Of a stretch of DNA of 64,000 bases, positions 1-7,155 are shown piece after piece. Each line of letters starts with the position of its first letter. The stretch's first letter is position 1. This DNA is from an uncultured Thiotrichaceae bacterium (lineage in GTDB: Bacteria > Pseudomonadota > Gammaproteobacteria > Thiotrichales > Thiotrichaceae). Location: the NCBI GenBank assembly GCA_902727985.1, contig CACVAY010000117.1, positions 1 through 64,000 on the forward strand, read 5' to 3'. Under the pieces are notes generated by a model. It saw only the letters and a list, made by a program, of their open reading frames with translations. It searched no databases and was not told the origin of the DNA. Both the position numbers and the translations under genes were made by a program.

Positions 1-235
1 TTTCCAGTGATGCTTTAGCCACTGACCAATTAAGAGCTTCCCAGGGGATGGTTTTTAGAAAAAAACGCTGAATCGTGCGATAACTTCCCCCTTTACCAGT
101 CCAGCGGCTAATGCCAAGCATGGTGATCCTTCCCGTCATCATGAGCATCGCCTGACTGATCATCTTTAGCTGGCGGGAAGTACTTGTATCAAGCAGAGGG
201 TGCAGGCAACTTAAAAGCGTGATAATTTGATTCAT
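1..235 (-). mobile_element. IS transposase, N-terminal part (cut by window edge)
   Basis: The minus strand is open from an ATG at 235 to the window edge and encodes 78 residues beginning MNQIITLLSCLHPLLD and containing GRITMLGISRWTGKGGSYR followed by TIQRFF. This N-terminus is typical of a group of IS4/IS701-like DDE transposases found in gammaproteobacteria and cyanobacteria. The catalytic DDE residues would lie further left, outside the window, so activity cannot be judged. The family name is from memory of the N-terminal pattern; that it is a transposase is more certain than the exact IS family. Confidence 0.72.
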
Positions 236-293
236 GAGCAGTTGTTGTTATTTTCATATGCGTTGTGGTGACTGCATATGCTAACAACTGCTC
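236..293. repeat. Inverted repeat at the IS transposase start
   Basis: GAGCAGTTGTT at 236-246 is repeated in perfect inverted form at 283-293, with two CATATG hexamers between them (255-260 and 275-280). It lies immediately upstream of the transposase start codon. It could be the element's own end or operator, or a hairpin that limits transposase translation. The outer boundary of the IS cannot be fixed without its other end. Confidence 0.5.
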
Positions 294-320
294 ACTTATT
301 CGTCCTAATAATCCCTATAT

Positions 321-893
321 TTGGCGAAGGTATTGTCTAAACTAACGATTTTAATCCTCATCGCGTTTAATTGTATAGGGTTTTCATATGGAAACACGCT
401 TAATCAAACAATCAAAATTGATCAATTGATAGTAAGTTTCGAGCCAGTGCTCTATAGACTCTCCAAGAGCAATAATGTAAATGATGAGTTATTACTTAAA
501 AAAGCCACCATCAGCCTAAATGGTGTTTTTCTTTCAGAGTCTAATGATAAGTTAGCCCTTTATGCCATAAAATATGGTGATATTGTATCCCCTCATGCCA
601 TACAAAAAATTGTTATCCAACATAATTTCGACAATTCTGACGATCTGTCTGCAAGCCCCACCCCTTTAGCTACATTATCAACAGAAACCCTTGTAGAATT
701 TATAAATAAAACCAAGGAAATAACCCTTAAAAATAATCATTCGAATACCCAAAAGCTCATACTAAACATGAAGCTTCTCGTCGTACCAAAGGTGTCAGGT
801 GGGTTTAATTTAACACCTGTTGATGCCAACTACAGCCCAAAAAGCTTAAAAAAGGAAATGGTTCATTTGCTTAAACTTGACTTTGCTAGATAA
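321..893 (+). CDS. Putative secreted protein of unknown function
   Basis: The frame encodes up to 190 residues. The N-terminus has a short basic part and a hydrophobic stretch (about residues 8-23, ILILIAFNCIGFSYG), which looks like a signal peptide. No recognised domain follows; the rest is Lys/Asn-rich with no cysteines after the signal. Only TTG starts are available: 321, or 333 just after an AAGG. The native upstream region may therefore have been replaced when the IS to the left inserted, and expression is uncertain. The AT-rich codon usage is more extreme than in the neighbouring housekeeping genes, which fits accessory DNA. No function is proposed. Confidence 0.5.
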   Translation: MAKVLSKLTILILIAFNCIGFSYGNTLNQTIKIDQLIVSFEPVLYRLSKSNNVNDELLLKKATISLNGVFLSESNDKLALYAIKYGDIVSPHAIQKIVIQHNFDNSDDLSASPTPLATLSTETLVEFINKTKEITLKNNHSNTQKLILNMKLLVVPKVSGGFNLTPVDANYSPKSLKKEMVHLLKLDFAR

Positions 894-936
894 GTAAAAT
901 AATAGCCTATTAGTCTAAAAATAAGTCCACCCCATC

Positions 937-1407
937 ATGCCTGACTTCTCTACCTCTCAAATTATTGCCCTTTCACTAATGTTTATGTGGGCAGGGTTCG
1001 TCCGAACGGGTATCGGTTTTGGTGGTGCTGCATTAGGTTTGCCACTGCTCTTATTAGTACACCCTGATCCCCTGATTTGGTTACCCATTATTGGCGTCCA
1101 CCTGCTATTTTTCTCGGGACTCACATTAAGTAAACGCTTGCATAATGTGGATGTTTGATCGCTCGATTCATTCAGAAAAAAGATGGGTTGATAAATTATT
1201 GCTAATGATTGGCGGATACGTAGCGGGAACGTCAAAGCAGCCTTAATGCTGATACCTGTGGCAGCTATTGGACATATTCTTGATTTGAAGATGCATGAAC
1301 GTATTATGCAAAATGATGCCTCATTCAAACAATGGATTGGAGGAGCACTTGCCTTAATCAGCATGGGCGCACCTGCTTACATCAACAGCAAACAGACACA
1401 CACCTGA
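937..1407 (+). pseudogene. TauE/SafE-family exporter, decayed
   Basis: The first 73 codons encode the start of a TauE/SafE-type membrane permease (residues 18-40 contain WAGFVRTGIGFGGAALGLPL, the family's N-terminal repeat). The frame ends at 1158, right after KRLHNVDV. A second frame from about 1240 to the TGA at 1405-1407 encodes a matching C-terminal piece (LMLIPVAAIGHILDLK and ALALISMGAPAYI). Between them only about 80 bp remain where an intact gene has over 500 bp, so there is a large internal deletion plus frame loss. Family members move sulfite, sulfoacetate or other sulfonates. This copy cannot make a permease. Confidence 0.75.
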
Positions 1408-1415
1408 AGTATCTA

Positions 1416-1856
1416 CTACTTATTAGCCCCTTCAGCTTCCGCTACTACAGGCTTACCCATGATTTTTGTGGGTTGCGGTTCCGCATTGCAGTAACTCCAG
1501 TTAGCTACCCAACGGCTCGGGAACTCCTTGTCGACGAAATGCAATTGAAACCTACCCCAGTAATAGGTCATCTTGCCATCATAACCAAGGCGCGCGGTAC
1601 GGCATTTAGTCTGCGCATTGAACTTCGCCCAATAGCCATCGTAAGAGCCTCGATTTTCATAAACTTGCGCTAGACCATTGATGTAGATAACACCTGGGTC
1701 TTCTTTCGATCCATACGTCCAAACCGCAACAGGACCTACCTCATCCTGATAAACAAATTGACCGGCATTGGTATCCCAAACCTCATCAGCTGAAGCAGTT
1801 GCACCCAATACTAATAATGATGACATAACGATAGTTTTTAAAAACTTCACAGACAT
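1416..1856 (-). CDS. Secreted protein of unknown function
   Basis: 146 residues, starting at an ATG 9 nt downstream of AGAGGG on the minus strand. Residues 1-23 form a signal peptide (KTIVMSSLLVLGATASA, with cleavage likely after ASA). The mature part is rich in Trp and Tyr and has two cysteines (TKC and SYC) that could pair in the periplasm. No catalytic motif is visible and I do not recognise the family. It is monocistronic: the next minus-strand gene is kilobases away and a perfect hairpin lies upstream at 1966-2001. Likely a small periplasmic or extracellular protein. Confidence 0.65.
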   Translation of the reverse strand: MSVKFLKTIVMSSLLVLGATASADEVWDTNAGQFVYQDEVGPVAVWTYGSKEDPGVIYINGLAQVYENRGSYDGYWAKFNAQTKCRTARLGYDGKMTYYWGRFQLHFVDKEFPSRWVANWSYCNAEPQPTKIMGKPVVAEAEGANK

Positions 1857-2336
1857 ATAGCTAACCCTCTTGTTATTTATAGCCCCATATCTTGGGGAAT
1901 TATCAACGATCTTTTCTTACCACTTTTTTGGATCGATAGTGTAAGCATAGCTCGTTGCTAGTGCCTAAACCGAGATAATTTAGAAAAAAATTCTCGGTTT
2001 AAGAGAATTCAAAATACAGCGATTTGCTTCAAGAACCCAATCTGACACTGATATTTCACCACAATACTGCACACCCAGTAACAAAGGCATCATCGGCTCT
2101 CCCTATTCATGATATGATCGGACGATCAGTATTACGAAGCCGTGTTTCTATTTTCTCTTCTGCTGTCCAGGCGCAGCCCTTAATCAATAACAACAAAAAC
2201 AATATTTCTCCACCATACGTCCATTGGCGTACTGATTTTTCACTTCATATCTTATTGTATGTAGTACTCCCCCTGCCTTACTACCAGGCGTTTTGCTTGC
2301 ATTCAATCCAATCACATATTCACTTAGGGAAAACCC
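1857..2336. other. Intergenic region with a perfect hairpin
   Basis: There is no convincing gene here. A perfect 10-bp inverted repeat, TAAACCGAGA at 1966-1975 and TCTCGGTTTA at 1992-2001, encloses a 16-nt A-rich loop about 110 bp upstream of the secreted-protein gene on the minus strand. The segment separates two divergent transcription units, so it should hold both promoters; no strong -35/-10 pair stands out. An open frame at 2024-2368 has no recognisable protein features and overlaps the next gene. Confidence 0.5.
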
Positions 2337-3356
2337 ATGAATATAGAAATAATAACGACTCCCAATGACACATTAAAAGAAAGCGGTTTTGGATCGTTGA
2401 ATGCTTGTAATAGCGTATTAAATGCAATAAAAGCATTACATTACAGTGTTAGGTTAAACGTTTGCACAACCGAAGAAAACCTAGCTGAAATCGTCAAAAG
2501 AAGACCTGACCTTGTGATCCTAGCGGTAAAATATATCCCTGTTAAAGAGGCTGATGACATTTGGTTGTCTGATTATTTTTCCCAACATAAAATCAATTAC
2601 ACAGGTTCAAAAAGAGAGGTACTGAGATTTGATTCGAATAAAGTACTCGCCAAAACACATCTCATCAATAAAGGTATTAAAACAGCCAATTACTTTATAG
2701 CCGCCCCTGGACAGTTTAAAAAGGAAAGCGATTTACCCGTTGTATTTCCGCTGTTTTTAAAACCGCTTGATGCGGCGAATGGAAACGGGATCGATGACTT
2801 ATCCTTCGTCACCCACTTCAAAGATTACGAAAGTAAAGTTGCATCCTTATACGCTGCTTTCGATCAACCGACTCTGGTAGAAGAATATCTCGATGGTCGT
2901 GAATTCACAGTTGCAATCATAAGAACAGCCAACAAAAGACTCAGTGTGTCTGCTGTTGAAGTCATACCTCCAACATCAGCGCATGGGCTCAGAATTTTGG
3001 GCGCACAAACTAAAAAAGATGACTCAGAAAAACTCATTAAAATTGTCGACCATGAAGTAAAAAACAAAGTGGCCACACTCGCTATTGCGGCATTTAATGC
3101 TCTGGGTGTTAGAGACTACGGTCGCGTCGATATCAAGACCAACAATCATGGCGAGTGCTTCTTCATGGAAGTGAATCTCGTGCCAGGAATGACAAAAGGC
3201 TCTAGTTATTTCCCAGAGGCCTGTGAGATCGCCCATAAATTCACATACGAGAAAGTAATCGAACTTCTCATCTCCGGTGGCATTGCCAGAGCAGCCACCA
3301 CCACGCCTCCGCATACTCAGCGTGGCTACAATAAGTCACTGGCTACTGCCATATAA
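2337..3356 (+). CDS. ATP-grasp ligase related to D-alanine--D-alanine ligase
   Basis: 339 residues with the ATP-grasp layout of Ddl enzymes. An N-terminal domain (1-95) is followed by the central lid (about 96-190, FPLFLKPLDAANGNGI as the Lys-containing nucleotide loop, then TLVEEYLDGREFTVAII). The C-terminal catalytic part (about 250-310) has RVDIKTNNHGECFFMEVNLVPGM, with the Asp, Glu and Asn ligands for Mg-ATP. The start follows an AGGGA ribosome site. It does not sit in a mur/fts cluster, and the C-terminus has an extra tail, so it may act on a different amino acid or dipeptide rather than be the housekeeping Ddl. The ATP-grasp fold is certain; the substrate is not. Confidence 0.8.
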   Translation: MNIEIITTPNDTLKESGFGSLNACNSVLNAIKALHYSVRLNVCTTEENLAEIVKRRPDLVILAVKYIPVKEADDIWLSDYFSQHKINYTGSKREVLRFDSNKVLAKTHLINKGIKTANYFIAAPGQFKKESDLPVVFPLFLKPLDAANGNGIDDLSFVTHFKDYESKVASLYAAFDQPTLVEEYLDGREFTVAIIRTANKRLSVSAVEVIPPTSAHGLRILGAQTKKDDSEKLIKIVDHEVKNKVATLAIAAFNALGVRDYGRVDIKTNNHGECFFMEVNLVPGMTKGSSYFPEACEIAHKFTYEKVIELLISGGIARAATTTPPHTQRGYNKSLATAI

Positions 3357-3403
3357 TAGCCAGACTGGGTGATTCACGAAAGCTCGTGTTTCTCACCTTT
3401 GCA

Positions 3404-3431
3404 GGCACAAACTCATTTAGGAGTTTGTGCC
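3404..3431 (+). terminator. Strong hairpin after the ATP-grasp ligase
   Basis: GGCACAAACTC at 3404-3414 pairs perfectly with GAGTTTGTGCC at 3421-3431 across a 6-nt loop, 48 bp after the ligase stop. A weaker CACGA/TCGTG hairpin precedes it. There is no T-run, so it may stabilise the mRNA 3' end rather than act as an intrinsic terminator. Confidence 0.45.
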
Positions 3432-3695
3432 CCTATCATACCAACGTCTATCGAGAACACGAGGGATAGCTTCTCCCTATCAGATGACACTTTCAGCGAT
3501 GAATTTATGCAAGAACGGGCTTCGGCAGAGTGACTGCATCTAAACACCTAGAGAATGAATACCAACAACAGCAAGTTATGGGGATTATTTTCGAGAAATG
3601 ATAGATATCTTTCAGAAATAAAGAAAGCTAGCGAGGTAAGAGGGATTTGAACTAATCACTCTCAGCAGGACACCAAGAGTGATTTCTTAAGTGGC
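3432..3695. other. Intergenic, tRNA-like scrap and hairpin
   Basis: No gene is seen. On the minus strand the bases around 3641-3653 read AGTTCAAATCCC, like a tRNA T-loop, but the flanks do not form a T-stem or acceptor. AATCACTCT at 3654-3662 pairs with AGAGTGATT at 3676-3684 and lies 12-42 bp beyond the stop of the DsrC-like gene, so it may end that transcript. Confidence 0.4.
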
Positions 3696-4040
3696 TTAGT
3701 AGCCGCCTTTACGTGCAATGTATGGCAAACCAGCAATGCGGTTACCTTGTTTAGAAGGCGCGCCAGGAAAGAGGTTATAAAGAACTTTACTGTTAACCTT
3801 TTTGCCCCAAATCTTACTCATGCCTTTATTGATAACACGCTCCATTGGTTGCTCGTTATCATCAAAATACATGTTACGTAAATAACTGAGTACGTCAAAG
3901 TGCTCTTCTGTCAGTTCACTCATGGTATCATCAGCTGCAGCCAATGCTTTTGCTACCTCTTCAGTCCATGCATTTGGATCCACCAAGTTACCATTATCAT
4001 CGAGTTCGATGCTTACACCATTTACGTCGAGACTTGCCAT
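3696..4040 (-). CDS. DsrC/TusE-family protein lacking both cysteines (RspA-like)
   Basis: 114 residues from the ATG at 4040 (a GTG lies one codon upstream; GAGG is 8 nt before the ATG). The fold signature is clear: an N-terminal strand region (VNGVSIELDDNGNLVDPNAW), a helical middle (LTEEHFDVLSYLRNMYFDDN), and the C-terminal arm FPGAPSKQGNRIAGLP. Sulfur-carrying DsrC has two conserved cysteines in that arm and TusE has one. This protein ends IARKGGY and has no cysteine anywhere. It therefore cannot carry sulfur as a persulfide or trisulfide and belongs with the cysteine-free members proposed to be regulators. It is monocistronic and divergent from the small gene at 4347. Confidence 0.8.
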   Translation of the reverse strand: MASLDVNGVSIELDDNGNLVDPNAWTEEVAKALAAADDTMSELTEEHFDVLSYLRNMYFDDNEQPMERVINKGMSKIWGKKVNSKVLYNLFPGAPSKQGNRIAGLPYIARKGGY

Positions 4041-4346
4041 CACAAATTCCTCTTATATAGTTATATAGAAAAGTTCTTACTCACGAATTCAGCGTCCGCA
4101 TTCTTCCTTTCGTTGTAATGCTCGCTAAAATCACGCTGAAACGCTACCACTGCTAAAGTGGGCGTCGCATATTTAACGGAGAACTTTGTCATAAACCTAA
4201 ACAGATGTCATTTCCCCACATGAGATATACCCAACCCCTGATTAAGCTGAAGATGTGCTTACCCTAAAGGGATATTCAACTATCTTAGGAAATGCTGATA
4301 TAGTCTGCGTACAAAATTTTCGAAGATTTTTGATTGGAGACTCACT
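4041..4346. other. Divergent intergenic region
   Basis: The region separates the DsrC-like gene (minus) from the small acidic protein gene (plus). It is AT-rich and should hold both promoters. No strong repeat, hairpin or additional coding frame is visible. Confidence 0.4.
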
Positions 4347-4538
4347 ATGAGCGATAAAGCTGCACTAATTAAAGAGATGCTTGATATGCAAGCACAATTC
4401 ACTGCTGATGAACAAGCTGGCAAGTTCAACGCTGAAGATTACTACATTGGTGAAGGTAAAGCATACCGTGAAAAATATCAGGAACTTGCTGATAAAGTAC
4501 GTGAAGTAGCATCTGCAGAAGCTAACTTCTGGAAGTAA
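4347..4538 (+). CDS. Small helical acidic protein, unknown
   Basis: 63 residues, preceded by TTGGAGACTCACT, a good ribosome site. The protein is acidic and mostly helical (LIKEMLDMQAQF, then EKYQELADKVREVASAEANF), with a short central YYIGEGKAYR. There is no signal peptide, cysteine or membrane segment, so it is probably cytosolic. I do not recognise a named family. A clear intrinsic terminator follows 18 bp after the stop, so it is a single-gene transcript, and the strong translation and termination signals suggest a well-expressed real gene. It faces away from the DsrC-like gene; a functional link is only a guess. Confidence 0.7.
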   Translation: MSDKAALIKEMLDMQAQFTADEQAGKFNAEDYYIGEGKAYREKYQELADKVREVASAEANFWK

Positions 4539-4555
4539 TTCCAAAGTAGTTTCCA

Positions 4556-4589
4556 AACCTGCCTAGGTAATGCCTACGCGGGTTTTTTT
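4556..4589 (+). terminator. Intrinsic terminator of the small protein gene
   Basis: AACCTGC at the left pairs with GCGGGTT at the right, with an inner TAGG/CCTA stem around a TAATG loop, followed by seven T residues (4583-4589). It is a textbook rho-independent terminator. Confidence 0.85.
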
Positions 4590-4616
4590 GTGCCTGTTAT
4601 TTTTTAAAGAGAATTG

Positions 4617-5189
4617 CTAACGCTCTAGACATTCTCGGACAGGTTTGAAACTACGCCGATGCTCTGGGGATACACCATAATGTTGAAGTGCTGCACGATG
4701 TGCCTTTGTAGGATACCCCTTATGCCCTGCAAAGCCATATTCAGGATAACGCTTATCTAACTCGATCATCTCATTATCCCGTGAGACTTTGGCAATAATA
4801 GACGCCGCACTAATTTCTGGTTCAGTCAGATCACCTTTGACAATCGCCTCCATGGAGCACGACATGTCGAGGCAAAACTTGCCATCGATTTTTAGATGAT
4901 CAGGTTGTATAGATAGTCCTGACACGGCTCGTTTCATCGCTAATAAGCTAGCCTGAAGAATATTGATCTCATCAATCTCCCCAGCTTCCGCACGCCCAAG
5001 TGACCATGCCAAGGCTTTTTCACGAATTTCAATATCGAGCGCTATGCGTTTCTTTTCTGATATTTTCTTGGAATCAGTCAATCCCTCAATAGGATTTTCA
5101 GGATCAAGAATAACCGCCGCCGCCACCACTGCTCCCGCCAAAGGCCCTCGTCCCACTTCATCAACACCTGCAATCATTCGCATCTTCAT
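4617..5189 (-). CDS. rnhB: Ribonuclease HII
   Basis: 190 residues, the usual length for RNase HII. The N-terminal [12 protein letters not shown] (residues 8-19) supplies the first Asp-Glu pair of the active site. Further family blocks are [19 protein letters not shown] with the next acidic residue, [11 protein letters not shown], and the C-terminal [11 protein letters not shown]. The enzyme cleaves the RNA strand of RNA-DNA hybrids and starts ribonucleotide removal from DNA. Its ATG overlaps the TGA of the upstream gene (ATGA at 5186-5189), so the two are translationally coupled. Confidence 0.95.
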   Translation of the reverse strand: MKMRMIAGVDEVGRGPLAGAVVAAAVILDPENPIEGLTDSKKISEKKRIALDIEIREKALAWSLGRAEAGEIDEINILQASLLAMKRAVSGLSIQPDHLKIDGKFCLDMSCSMEAIVKGDLTEPEISAASIIAKVSRDNEMIELDKRYPEYGFAGHKGYPTKAHRAALQHYGVSPEHRRSFKPVRECLER

Positions 5190-5842
5190 TCCTTGAGTTT
5201 TATAACAAGTCCACCTTCTGCGACATTGATATGTTCAACGCCATCCGCAAAAGACTTCCAGAAACCTTCCTGTCCACCAAATTCATTTACAAGATCAACA
5301 TTCTTCAAGCCCCCAAGCCAAGCATTAGGGATTGGCACACCCCAGACGCTCACACCTTTAAGTACCACAACAGGACGTTCATCCTTATAGGCCAATTCCA
5401 TACCCGCTGATGCTTTTAGGGTTTTTCCTCCTAAAATAGGGAAATCAGGGTCTAAGGGAAAAAGCACTTTGGCACTGGCAAGGTTATCCGAAAGGTCTAT
5501 TGCAACTTTGTCTGCCAAATCGGTGTTTTTGGCTAGCAAGGCATTCAATTCTCTTTCAGAAAAAGTAACTTCGCGCTTAGCTCCTTCTTCCGAGTATTTT
5601 TCAGGCTGCAAAGTTTCAGGCATCTCAGCCTCAGCATTATTGGGTAACGAGATACCGAAAGTTTTGAGTTTTTGGCTAAGCACCGTCTCTTCCTTTTGAT
5701 CAAGATCGACAGGTTTAAACTGTTTGGGGAATAGATAATTTGTCATTAACCAAATGGTTAATCCGACAGAGAGAATAATCGTCAACAGCATAATGGCAGC
5801 GACTTTTAAACAGCCCATGCCTTGTTTTTGTTCGGTGTCCAT
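5186..5842 (-). CDS. Membrane-anchored protein of unknown function, coupled to rnhB
   Basis: 218 residues. One N-terminal transmembrane segment (about 12-36, [20 protein letters not shown]) follows a short cytoplasmic tail, and the rest is predicted outside the cytosol. The soluble part has a conserved-looking [12 protein letters not shown] block (about residues 90-105) and a C-terminal region rich in beta strands. This layout (anchor, then an ELNALL motif) is found in conserved hypothetical proteins of marine gammaproteobacteria sometimes mislabelled as arginine N-succinyltransferase; there is no support for that activity here. Its stop overlaps the rnhB start. Confidence 0.75.
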   Translation of the reverse strand: MDTEQKQGMGCLKVAAIMLLTIILSVGLTIWLMTNYLFPKQFKPVDLDQKEETVLSQKLKTFGISLPNNAEAEMPETLQPEKYSEEGAKREVTFSERELNALLAKNTDLADKVAIDLSDNLASAKVLFPLDPDFPILGGKTLKASAGMELAYKDERPVVVLKGVSVWGVPIPNAWLGGLKNVDLVNEFGGQEGFWKSFADGVEHINVAEGGLVIKLKE

Positions 5843-5918
5843 TGTGTTGCGATCCTCTTAAAAAACTATTCCCCCATTGTAACAAAAACTTGTACTATGT
5901 TTTCTCTGGTTTATAACC

Positions 5919-6335
5919 ATGATAAAAATCACAGAACCAATAAACGACACGACACTAATGGATATTCATTTACAAGACCAAACCGAAGTTCATCTGAGCT
6001 ATATGTTAGATGCTGATTTTAATCTCACTCTTGAAAAAGAAGCACTTTACTATGGTGCTATCGCCATGATGGTGACCTCTTTAGGAAAATGTACTTTCGC
6101 TGTGCTTGATCACTATGCGCTACGTATGGATCTCGACCCAAATGAGATTAGGATGATTTTAAACTGGGATTTCAATCATGAACCGACAACCATCAAGAGC
6201 ATTGATCTTAAAATCCTTTGGCCTAAACTAGAAGACAAACGCATCAAATCTGTACAACGCGCTTCTCACAAATGCACCATTCATAACACCATTAAAGACT
6301 GCGTAGATATTACGGTTAGCGTTACCAACCAATAG
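5919..6335 (+). CDS. OsmC-like family protein
   Basis: 138 residues. The second half is a typical OsmC/Ohr-fold sequence (IKSIDLKILWPKL, then QRASHKCTIHNTI), and residues around 50-60 carry the other family cysteine (LGKCTFAVLDHYALR). OsmC-like proteins use this cysteine pair to reduce organic peroxides or, in some lineages, act on thiol or sulfur substrates. The usual CP motif at the second cysteine is replaced by CT, which is also seen in uncharacterised OsmC-like groups. It overlaps nothing and is followed 8 bp later by a partner gene with a strong ribosome site, so the two form an operon. Confidence 0.8.
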   Translation: MIKITEPINDTTLMDIHLQDQTEVHLSYMLDADFNLTLEKEALYYGAIAMMVTSLGKCTFAVLDHYALRMDLDPNEIRMILNWDFNHEPTTIKSIDLKILWPKLEDKRIKSVQRASHKCTIHNTIKDCVDITVSVTNQ

Positions 6336-6343
6336 GAGCCACT

Positions 6344-6700
6344 ATGAAAAACCTCGATTCCCATCATGTTTCTTTAATTAAAACACTGGATATCGAGCCT
6401 AACATCCCCTTGTGGAAGCGCGCCCCGACTAAAGACATGGATGGAAACAATGTTGTCGATTTTATGATGCTAATCCCGAAACTGAACAAAAATGGCAAGC
6501 AGCACATCAAAAACACTATTAATAAACTCAGCCTCGTTTTAGAACATCATTCCGAGCATATTGTCTTTGCTGATTTGAATATGAAAATCAATGTATTGTG
6601 GATTTCTATCAAGCCAATCAAGGGGGTATGCATTGAGATCCCGGCAGATATTCGACGCGCTGTACCTGAAGCTGTACTAATTTCCGAACAATACGAATAA
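6344..6700 (+). CDS. Conserved-looking cytosolic protein in operon with the OsmC-like gene
   Basis: 118 residues starting at an ATG preceded by AGGAG at optimal distance. No signal peptide or membrane helix. The sequence has a central LIPKLNKNGKQHIKNTINKL and a C-terminal strand-rich part (MKINVLWISIKPIKGVCIEI) with a single cysteine. I do not recognise the family. The tight 8-bp spacing to the OsmC-like gene implies joint expression and possibly joint function in thiol or peroxide chemistry. A perfect hairpin follows directly after the stop. Confidence 0.7.
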   Translation: MKNLDSHHVSLIKTLDIEPNIPLWKRAPTKDMDGNNVVDFMMLIPKLNKNGKQHIKNTINKLSLVLEHHSEHIVFADLNMKINVLWISIKPIKGVCIEIPADIRRAVPEAVLISEQYE

Positions 6701-6721
6701 GCGATTAATTCCATTAATCGC
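6701..6721 (+). terminator. Perfect hairpin after the OsmC operon
   Basis: GCGATTAAT at 6701-6709 pairs with ATTAATCGC at 6713-6721 around a TCC loop, immediately after the stop codon of the second gene. There is no T-run, so termination may be incomplete and the hairpin may mainly protect the mRNA end. Confidence 0.5.
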
Positions 6722-6801
6722 TCAAAAACCAGACAACAACTTGACATAAGCTGAATGAATGCTTAACAATAAAGCCATTGTTTCATTGTCTGGGAGTTCA
6801 T

Positions 6802-6954
6802 ATGGATCATTTTCACCACCCTGCAGTTGCCTGCAAAATGTGTGGCAGCCTTCACACGCGCCGCATACATCGTACCTTTTTTGAAATACACCTCTTTCGT
6901 GTCAAAGCGATTGTTCATTGTGGTGAATGCCACAAAGACTATATCTACAAGTAA
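6802..6954 (+). CDS. 50-residue zinc-ribbon protein
   Basis: An ATG at 6802, with GGGAG 7 nt upstream, opens a 50-codon frame to TAA at 6954. The protein has two CxxC knuckles, CKMC at residues 11-14 and CGEC at 40-43, separated by 25 residues: the layout of a zinc ribbon. The start is His-rich (MDHFHHPAVA) and the end is DYIYK. A longer frame on the opposite strand covers the same DNA but has no domain. Zinc ribbons of this size usually bind nucleic acid or another protein; the role is unknown. It lies upstream of clpB in the same direction, about 200 bp apart. Confidence 0.72.
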   Translation: MDHFHHPAVACKMCGSLHTRRIHRTFFEIHLFRVKAIVHCGECHKDYIYK

Positions 6955-7088
6955 AAAGTAGACTACCCTTAAAGAGTACTGCGCATTCTTTAAAACTTTA
7001 TATTCGGCCATATATTAATGGGTCGGCGTTATGTCTTCGCCAAAATGCCAGTGCTCTGTTTCTATTTCTCAACACACAAAAATAGCTT

Positions 7089-7118
7089 CTTGAATTCCCT
7101 GCTCTACGCACTATATCT
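7089..7118 (+). promoter_or_regulatory. Possible heat-shock (sigma-32 type) promoter of clpB
   Basis: CTTGAA at 7089-7094 matches the sigma-32 -35 box. It is followed after 16 bp by CTATATCT, a partial match to the CCCCATNT -10 box. It lies 38 bp before the clpB start codon. ClpB genes are usually sigma-32 controlled, which supports the reading, but the -10 box is imperfect. Confidence 0.4.
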
Positions 7119-7155
7119 ATAGTAACTAAACAACATTTTCTAATAGGTATATATT

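Noticed and set aside
957..1364. 135-codon minus-strand frame
   Set aside because: Antisense of the TauE/SafE remnant; the plus strand shows the recognisable protein.
2024..2368. 114-codon plus-strand frame
   Set aside because: No ribosome site, no domain, His/Ser-rich composition typical of noncoding AT-rich DNA, and it overlaps the ATP-grasp gene.
3641..3653. tRNA gene on the minus strand
   Set aside because: Only a T-loop-like string is present; stems do not pair and no anticodon arm can be drawn.
6763..7011. 82-codon minus-strand frame
   Set aside because: Opposite strand of the zinc-ribbon gene; the CxxC motifs are on the plus strand.
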